A stretch of DNA of 14,658 nt from Kiritimatiellia bacterium (GTDB lineage: Bacteria; Verrucomicrobiota; Kiritimatiellia; RFP12; UBA1067), in the NCBI GenBank assembly GCA_017411125.1, contig JAFPNP010000344.1, positions 1 to 14,658 of the forward strand. Reading direction: 5' to 3'. The notes under the pieces were generated by a model. That model saw only the letters and a list, made by a program, of their open reading frames with translations. It was not told the origin of the DNA and did not search any database. How positions within the stretch are numbered: the first letter of the stretch is position 1; every line of letters begins with the position of its first letter. Positions 9,974 through 14,658 of this stretch are shown here, piece by piece. The position numbers and the translations under genes were made by a program.

Positions 9974-11974
9974 ATGAAAGCGATAAGGTCGATATCTAGA
10001 AGAATGGCAATTGCGGCAGTCGCGGCGTTGGTGGGAGGTTCGTGCTTCTGCGCAACCGCAGGATTTTCGGACGCGCACGGGCGCGTCTCTCCCGCCGAGG
10101 CGCTGTTTCCGCTTTCGGCCGTTCGGTTGGACGGCGGACCGCTCAAATGGCAGCAGGAGCAGAACCGCCGCTATCTCTTGCGCCTCGATCCCGACAGGCT
10201 GCTGAGCCGCTTTCGCAGCGAAGCCGGACTGAAGCCGAAAGCGCCGTCTTACGGCGGATGGGAGAATTCGAGACGAGGGAAATATCCGCTGGATCTTCCG
10301 GGGCACATTCTGGGGTTTTACATGTCCGGCGCCGCAATGACCGTGGAGGCGACGGGCGACGAGGAACTCAAGCGCCGCCTCCTCTACATCGTAGACGAGC
10401 TGGATGAGGTGCAGAACGCCCATGGCGACGGCTATCTTCTCCCGACGCGCAACGGACGCAAGGTGTTCTCCGAGATCGTCTCCGGCGACATCCGCCTCTA
10501 CCTCTACGACCGGCGCGGCACTTGCGGGCACATAAACGGCTGCTTCGCGCCGGTCTATGTGGCGAATAAAATACTTCTCGGCCTCTGGCGCATACGCATC
10601 GCCACCGGAAGCGACAAGGCATGGAAGGTGCTGCTCCGCTTTTCGGACTGGCTCGGCGCGAACGTGGTCGACAAACTGGACGATGCGGCGCTGCAGCGGA
10701 TGCTGGTCTGCGAGCAGGGCTCCATCCCGGAAACGTTCGTCTACGCTTTCGCGGCGACTGGCGATGCCAAATATCGCCGCTGGGCGGAGCGGCTTCTGCA
10801 TCGGGAGCCGATCGACGCTCTCGCCGCCGGCAAGAAGGACGATCTCGTCTACCGGCACGGAAACCTCACGATACCGAAGTTCACGTCGGCGGAACGCATT
10901 TCGCGCATGACGGGCGACGCGGCCCTGCACCGCGCGGCAGTCAATGCATGGGACGCGATCGTGCAGGACCACACCTGGGCGAACGGCGCCAACGCCCACC
11001 ACGAACACTGGTTTCCGAAAAACGAGTTCGAGGAGAAACTCTACAAAGGCAAACTCAAGGACGGGCCGGAATCGTGCAACTCCGTGAACATGCTACGCCT
11101 CACCGAAGCCCTTTTCGAAACGGAGCCGGATGCGGACAAGATGGACTACTACGAATGCGTCCTGTTCAACCACCTTCTTTCCACGCACGAGCCTGTCCTC
11201 GGACGCACCGCGTACATCACGCCGCTTTGGCCCGGAGCCTCGCGGTCGTATTCGCACGAGTTCGATTCCATGTGGTGCTGCACCGGCACGGGCTTCGAGG
11301 CGCCCGGCAAATACGCGCAGATGGTCTACACACGTTCGGCGGACGGCGGATCGGTTCGCGTGAACCTTTTCGCGCCATCGACGCTCGACTGGGCGGAGCG
11401 AGGCGTAAGGCTGCGCCAAGAAACGGCGTTTCCGTATGGCGAAAGCGCGCGCATCAGGGTCGAGGCGGCAGGCGCGAACCCGAAATTCACGGTTCTGGTG
11501 CGCCGCCCGGCGTGGGCGAAGGATGGATTTGCGGTGTACGTTGACGGACAGAGCGTCCGGCTCCCCGGCGCTGGCGCATCCTACGTCCCGATCGCGCGAA
11601 AGTGGAAGGCGGGCGATTGCATCGACATCGACTTCCCGATGTCGCTTTGGGCGAAGCCTCTTCCGGGATCGGACAGGTACGTGGCGTTCTTCTACGGGCC
11701 GCTCTTGCTGGCGGCGGACTACGGCACCGCCGGGCGGAGTCCGCGGGACTACATCGCGAATCCGGCGGACACCACGCGCCATACCTGGCGGTTCAGTCCC
11801 GTCGAAAAAATGCCGGTCGTCCCGGCTGCGGCGGCGCAAGATCCGTCGTGCTGCCTGGAGCGGACGACGGGCGGAGCGGCAGCGTTTCACCTTAAAGGCG
11901 GCGACACGCTCCTTATGCCGATGTGCGACCTGCACTTCCGCCGCTACAACGTCTACTGGATGCTTGGCAAGTAG
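9974..11974 (+). CDS. Secreted GH127/GH146-type beta-L-arabinofuranosidase
   Basis: 666 aa from the ATG at 9974, with GGGAG 5 nt upstream; a TTG at 9962 in the same frame sits at the predicted transcription start and is unlikely. Residues 1-30 are a signal peptide (basic start, MAIAAVAALVGG core, cleavage near ATA-G); a lipoprotein signal at C24 or C26 is less likely. The (alpha/alpha)6 barrel spans about 45-430. The family's zinc-thiolate active site is present: E366 and C368 in GPESCN, and C435 and C436 in MWCCTGTGFE, matching E338, C340, C417 and C418 of HypBA1, where C417 is the nucleophile. Beta-sandwich domains follow (about 440-666). The GPESCN and MWCC contexts resemble GH146 more than classical GH127, from memory of family motifs. 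Expected role: release of beta-L-arabinofuranose from plant glycans. It converges with the next gene, 11 bp away. Confidence 0.88.
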   Translation: MKAIRSISRRMAIAAVAALVGGSCFCATAGFSDAHGRVSPAEALFPLSAVRLDGGPLKWQQEQNRRYLLRLDPDRLLSRFRSEAGLKPKAPSYGGWENSRRGKYPLDLPGHILGFYMSGAAMTVEATGDEELKRRLLYIVDELDEVQNAHGDGYLLPTRNGRKVFSEIVSGDIRLYLYDRRGTCGHINGCFAPVYVANKILLGLWRIRIATGSDKAWKVLLRFSDWLGANVVDKLDDAALQRMLVCEQGSIPETFVYAFAATGDAKYRRWAERLLHREPIDALAAGKKDDLVYRHGNLTIPKFTSAERISRMTGDAALHRAAVNAWDAIVQDHTWANGANAHHEHWFPKNEFEEKLYKGKLKDGPESCNSVNMLRLTEALFETEPDADKMDYYECVLFNHLLSTHEPVLGRTAYITPLWPGASRSYSHEFDSMWCCTGTGFEAPGKYAQMVYTRSADGGSVRVNLFAPSTLDWAERGVRLRQETAFPYGESARIRVEAAGANPKFTVLVRRPAWAKDGFAVYVDGQSVRLPGAGASYVPIARKWKAGDCIDIDFPMSLWAKPLPGSDRYVAFFYGPLLLAADYGTAGRSPRDYIANPADTTRHTWRFSPVEKMPVVPAAAAQDPSCCLERTTGGAAAFHLKGGDTLLMPMCDLHFRRYNVYWMLGK

Positions 11975-11985
11975 TCGAAATGGCC

Positions 11986-12678
11986 CTAAATGCTGGCGAT
12001 ATGCGTCTGCGCCTTTCCCACAAGGCGCTTGCCTAGCGCCCGGGCGGCGGTGAGATCGGCCGGGAAATGCGCGTCGCGGTGCGCGCGCTTCTCTTCTTCA
12101 GTGAATAACGTCATATCGTAGCGCGAGTAATCGGCAAACTGGTATGTATTGCAGGCGTAGAGCGTTTCCGACGCGCCAAAAACAACCTCCAGCGTCTGCG
12201 TATTCGACTCGAGAAGCGTAGGATAGCCGATTTCCTTCATCATGTCTTCGGGACAATTCATCGTGAAGATGTTGGCCGTCTCGATCACCTTGTCGCGGCA
12301 GACGAGCGGCTTTCCGTTCTCGTAGTGGTAACTGTAGACCGGGAACGCGAGACGTTCAAGAAAAGCACGATATACGCCGGTCGGATAACTGAAATATATC
12401 GGCGAACCGAGAACAAGCACGTCCGCCCTGCGAGCGCGTTCGAGCACGGGACGCAGCGCGTCGCGGATGGCGCACACGCCGTCGGTCCTTGCGTTCTTGA
12501 GCTTGCAGGCGAAGCAGCTTTTGCAGCCGGGGAACGCAAAATCGTAGAGGTTGACGAGTTCCGCTACGGCCCCCGCCTCCTCCGCTCCCGCTTTCGCCGC
12601 ATCAAGCATCTTTGCGGTATTCCAGTCCTTGCGGGGGCTTGCGTTGAAAAACATCGCAAACAACTTGTCGTCTATCAT
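11986..12678 (-). CDS. Flavodoxin-family NAD(P)H-dependent oxidoreductase with Cys cluster
   Basis: 230 aa from the ATG at 12678, with AAAGGA 8 nt upstream. It has a flavodoxin-like fold: FMN phosphate loop NASPRKDWNT (12-21) and GSPIYFSYPTG (91-101) for the isoalloxazine side. Residues 52-69 hold four cysteines as CxxCxxC-x10-C (C52, C55, C58, C69), the position where iron-sulfur flavoproteins bind a 4Fe-4S cluster; many relatives use these cysteines otherwise, so a cluster is only possible. Role: probably FMN-dependent electron transfer or reduction of quinones or other small molecules; the substrate is unknown. There is no signal peptide, so it is cytoplasmic. It lies 24 nt after a 42-aa candidate ORF and probably shares its promoter. 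Confidence 0.85.
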   Translation of the reverse strand: MIDDKLFAMFFNASPRKDWNTAKMLDAAKAGAEEAGAVAELVNLYDFAFPGCKSCFACKLKNARTDGVCAIRDALRPVLERARRADVLVLGSPIYFSYPTGVYRAFLERLAFPVYSYHYENGKPLVCRDKVIETANIFTMNCPEDMMKEIGYPTLLESNTQTLEVVFGASETLYACNTYQFADYSRYDMTLFTEEEKRAHRDAHFPADLTAARALGKRLVGKAQTHIASI

Positions 12679-12702
12679 GAATTCAGTCCTTTGATTCTAT
12701 CA

Positions 12703-12831
12703 CTACCAATATCCAATCGCATCGGTTTCCTGCCGCAGGATCAATGCGGGCGCGAGCGGCTTTTCGGCAAGCCGTCCGTCGTCAGGCGCCGCAGCGCCGA
12801 CAATGAACGGAACCGAAAATGTCAATTTCAT
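12703..12831 (-). CDS. Candidate 42-aa small protein upstream of the flavodoxin gene
   Basis: ATG at 12831 to TAG at 12703. The case for translation is its context: GAGAGG 7 nt before the ATG, an extended -10 promoter about 27 bp upstream, and a 24-nt gap to the next gene. The protein begins MKLTFSVPFIVGAAAP and has no recognisable family; the start is mildly hydrophobic but too short for a convincing membrane segment. It may be a leader peptide coupling translation to the reductase gene, a truncated gene remnant, or untranslated leader. A longer frame in the same phase reaches 12993 but would start upstream of the promoter. Confidence 0.4.
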   Translation of the reverse strand: MKLTFSVPFIVGAAAPDDGRLAEKPLAPALILRQETDAIGYW

Positions 12832-12857
12832 GATAATGCCTCTCGGAAAACGCCCGT

Positions 12858-12866
12858 ATTGTACCA
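12858..12866 (-). promoter_or_regulatory. Extended -10 promoter for small ORF and flavodoxin gene
   Basis: TGG-TACAAT on the minus strand (12866 to 12858), preceded by GGGAATTG. The predicted start near 12851 is 20 nt before the ATG at 12831. There is no recognisable -35. Confidence 0.6.
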
Positions 12867-12951
12867 CAATTCCCAGCGCTTCGCGAGAGCAATCGAAAAA
12901 CCGCAAACCGTTTCCACCCCAACATATTTGCCCGCACAAAATGCAGGAACG

Positions 12952-12960
12952 TGGTATAAT
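12952..12960 (+). promoter_or_regulatory. Extended -10 promoter of the M18 aminopeptidase gene
   Basis: TGG-TATAAT (12952-12960) with no good -35. The ATG of the gene begins 7 nt after the hexamer, where transcription itself should start, so the mRNA is probably leaderless. Confidence 0.65.
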
Positions 12961-12967
12961 ATGTGCC

Positions 12968-14296
12968 ATGGACAAAGAAGCGAAAAAATACATTGAAAGC
13001 TACAAGGAGTTTCTCGCCAAGGCGAAGACGGAACGGCGCGCGTACGCCGCAGCCGTCGAACTGTTGGAAAAGGCGGGATTCCGCAACCTGAAAAACGCCA
13101 GCCGGCTGAAGGCCGGCGACAAAGTCTATCGCGGATACCACGGCAAGACGCTGTTCGCCGCAGTGGTCGGACGCAACGGGACGTCCGCCGGGCTGCGCGT
13201 CGTGGGCGGCCACACCGATGCGCCGCGGCTCGATCTCAAGCCGAAGCCTCTTTACGAGAAAGGCGGCATCGCATACTTCGATACGCACATCTACGGCGGA
13301 ATCAAGAAATTCCAGTGGCTCGTGCTTCCGCTCGCGCTTTACGGCACCGTCGTGAAGAAGGACGGAACCAAGGTGGAGATTGCGATAGGCGATGCTCCGG
13401 GCGATCCGGTGTTTATGATCTCCGACATTCTCCCGCATTTCGGCAAAGACCAGCAGGAGAAAAAGGTCAAGGATGCTGTCGCCGCAGAAGATCTGGACGT
13501 GATCGCAGGCCTCGGCAAAGTGGAGGATATCCTCAAAAAGCGATATGGCGTGGAAAAGGACGATCTCTTGAGCGCGGAACTTGAAATCGTTCCGGCCGGC
13601 GGCCCCCGCGACGTCGGTCTCGACCGCGCGCTCGTGGCGGCCTACGGGCACGACGACCGCGTGTGCGCATACGCCGGGCTTTCCGCCCTTTTGGACGTAG
13701 CGAGCGCAAAGGGGGCGCCGGCCCGCACATGCGCCGTAGTGCTGTGCGACAAAGAGGAAATCGGCAGCGTCGGGGCGAGCGGCATGGACAGCTCGTTCTT
13801 CGAGAACACCGTCGCCGAGCTTATCTACCGCGACGGCGGCAACGCCCGCGACATCGACGTGCGCCGTGCGCTGGAAGTGTCGCAGATGCTCAGCGCTGAC
13901 GTGTGCGCGGCGAGCGACCCTCATTTCCCGGATTCGGACTCCATCGGCAACGAAGCGCATCTAGGCAAGGGTCCCTGCGCTATAAAATACACCGGTCCGG
14001 CGACGAAGAGCGGGGCGAGCGACGCCCGCGCCGAGTTCATAGCCGCCGTCCGCCGCGTCCTCGACGACGCGAAAGTGCCTTGGCAGATGGGCGAGCTAGG
14101 ACGCGCCGAAAAAGGCGGCGGCGGAACGATCGCGAAGTTCATGGCGCGGTTCGGCATGGACGTGATCGATTTCGGAACGCCGCTGCTCAACATGCACGCA
14201 CCGTGGGAACTGGCATCCGCCGAAGACTGCTACAACACGAAACGCGCGTACCTCGCGTTCTTCGACGCCTCCGCAGACGCTCTGACTATAGACTAA
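12968..14296 (+). CDS. M18-family metalloaminopeptidase
   Basis: 442 aa. Zinc aminopeptidase of family M18 (aminopeptidase I / aspartyl aminopeptidase type), which trims N-terminal residues from peptides in the cytoplasm and typically assembles as a dodecamer. Motifs: GGHTDAP (80-86; H82 metal ligand, D84), GHDDRVCAY (228-235; bridging Asp), DKEEIGS (261-267; catalytic E263 and ligand E264), SADV (D311) and NMHAPWE (H410). Length is normal. The frame extends upstream to 12803, but the promoter -10 at 12955-12960 lies inside that extension and family N-termini begin near MDKEAKK, so the start is 12968. No Shine-Dalgarno precedes it. A small secreted-protein gene follows after 18 bp and is probably co-transcribed. 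Confidence 0.95.
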   Translation: MDKEAKKYIESYKEFLAKAKTERRAYAAAVELLEKAGFRNLKNASRLKAGDKVYRGYHGKTLFAAVVGRNGTSAGLRVVGGHTDAPRLDLKPKPLYEKGGIAYFDTHIYGGIKKFQWLVLPLALYGTVVKKDGTKVEIAIGDAPGDPVFMISDILPHFGKDQQEKKVKDAVAAEDLDVIAGLGKVEDILKKRYGVEKDDLLSAELEIVPAGGPRDVGLDRALVAAYGHDDRVCAYAGLSALLDVASAKGAPARTCAVVLCDKEEIGSVGASGMDSSFFENTVAELIYRDGGNARDIDVRRALEVSQMLSADVCAASDPHFPDSDSIGNEAHLGKGPCAIKYTGPATKSGASDARAEFIAAVRRVLDDAKVPWQMGELGRAEKGGGGTIAKFMARFGMDVIDFGTPLLNMHAPWELASAEDCYNTKRAYLAFFDASADALTID

Positions 14297-14314
14297 AAGG
14301 AAAGGGACGAAAAG

Positions 14315-14658
14315 ATGAGGAAACTCGCAATGGCCATCGCGGCGGGAATCGCCGCAGTCGCAATCCAAGCCGCGCCGCAACGGGATGGACACTCTCCGGC
14401 GCGTCCCGCAGGCAACGCCCGGCACGTGCAGCAGCAAGGGCAGAAAGCTCCCAAAACCGCGCAGAAGCCGTCCCGCGGCGGCACGTCTAGGACAATGCGC
14501 CATATCATCCGCCGCGACGACGGGCGTGACAGTATGGACAAGCGCGACCGGAGGCTGATCGAGCGCATCGAAGAGGCCGATTCGCCGCGCGAACTGCGCC
14601 GCTACATGCAGGAGGCAGCCGCATCCCGCGAAAAAGCGGTGCGCATGGCGATGGTCGA
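14315..14658 (+). CDS. Secreted basic hypothetical protein (3' end cut off)
   Basis: 114 codons are visible before the window ends. The start ATG follows AAAGGGA at 8 nt. Residues 1-20 are a Sec signal peptide (MRK, LAMAIAAGIAAVAI core, QAA-PQ cleavage). Residues 21-60 are Gln/Pro/Ala/Lys/Arg-rich and probably disordered. From about 61 a charged helical segment begins (MRHIIRRDDGRDSMDKRDRR, then alternating Arg/Glu). I recognise no family. The gap to the aminopeptidase gene is 18 bp, so they probably form an operon, but no shared function is evident. Confidence 0.8.
   Translation, partial: MRKLAMAIAAGIAAVAIQAAPQRDGHSPARPAGNARHVQQQGQKAPKTAQKPSRGGTSRTMRHIIRRDDGRDSMDKRDRRLIERIEEADSPRELRRYMQEAAASREKAVRMAMV

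Noticed and set aside
9734..11008. Open frame extending panC about 425 codons upstream (minus strand)
   Set aside because: It is antisense to the arabinofuranosidase gene and passes through the panC promoter. The real PanC N-terminus begins at 9733 by family length and motif position.
11975..11985. Bidirectional terminator between the convergent arabinofuranosidase and flavodoxin genes
   Set aside because: Only 11 bp separate the stops and no hairpin with a flanking T-run is present.
12803..12967. 55-codon N-terminal extension of the aminopeptidase
   Set aside because: It contains the gene's own -10 hexamer and has no family similarity; MDKEAKK at 12968 is the normal start.
12782..13960. 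392-codon minus-strand frame over the M18 aminopeptidase
   Set aside because: Antisense shadow; the plus strand carries all five M18 motifs.

Overview
The window is GC-rich bacterial DNA with strong third-position GC bias, which creates many long spurious antisense frames. It contains the 5' part of rpoC, all of rpoB, panC, a SpoU/TrmH RNA methyltransferase, two secreted plant-polysaccharide glycoside hydrolases, a flavodoxin-family reductase, an M18 aminopeptidase and the start of a secreted basic protein. CAZymes with signal peptides, housekeeping genes scattered outside their usual operons, and the RpoB/RpoC sequences fit a host-associated or anaerobic member of the PVC superphylum (Kiritimatiellota, Verrucomicrobiota or Lentisphaerota). 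This placement is an inference from protein character, not from a database match.

Layout. 1-5187 (minus): rpoB-rpoC with a 30-bp gap; rpoC runs off the left edge. 5188-5743: rpoB control region, with a structured leader, a strong promoter (TTGTCA-N17-TATACT), and further upstream two families of short palindromic tandem repeats (27-bp and 22-bp periods), the second enclosed by a 9-bp perfect inverted repeat. 5744-7786 (minus): secreted two-domain enzyme, GH5-like barrel plus GH43 propeller. 8144-9733 (minus): panC followed 9 nt later by a SpoU methyltransferase. 9974-11974 (plus): secreted GH127/GH146-type beta-L-arabinofuranosidase. 11986-12831 (minus): flavodoxin-family reductase preceded by a possible 42-aa ORF. 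12968-14658 (plus): M18 aminopeptidase, apparently leaderless, then a truncated secreted basic protein.

How the genes fit together. The GH5-GH43 protein and the GH127/146 enzyme both point to export-dependent breakdown of arabinose-containing plant glycans. They are not in one operon: panC and the methyltransferase lie between them. The GH5-GH43 gene and panC have promoters inside two copies of the same 53-bp sequence (44/53 identical, all nine differences transitions), so a sugar-hydrolase gene and a vitamin gene share a duplicated promoter cassette.

The window does not contain an obvious defence system, mobile element, CRISPR array or RNA gene. The most unusual material is non-coding: the duplicated promoter cassette, the palindromic arrays upstream of rpoB, the folded rpoB leader and the leaderless aminopeptidase. 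No convincing intrinsic terminator was found anywhere.
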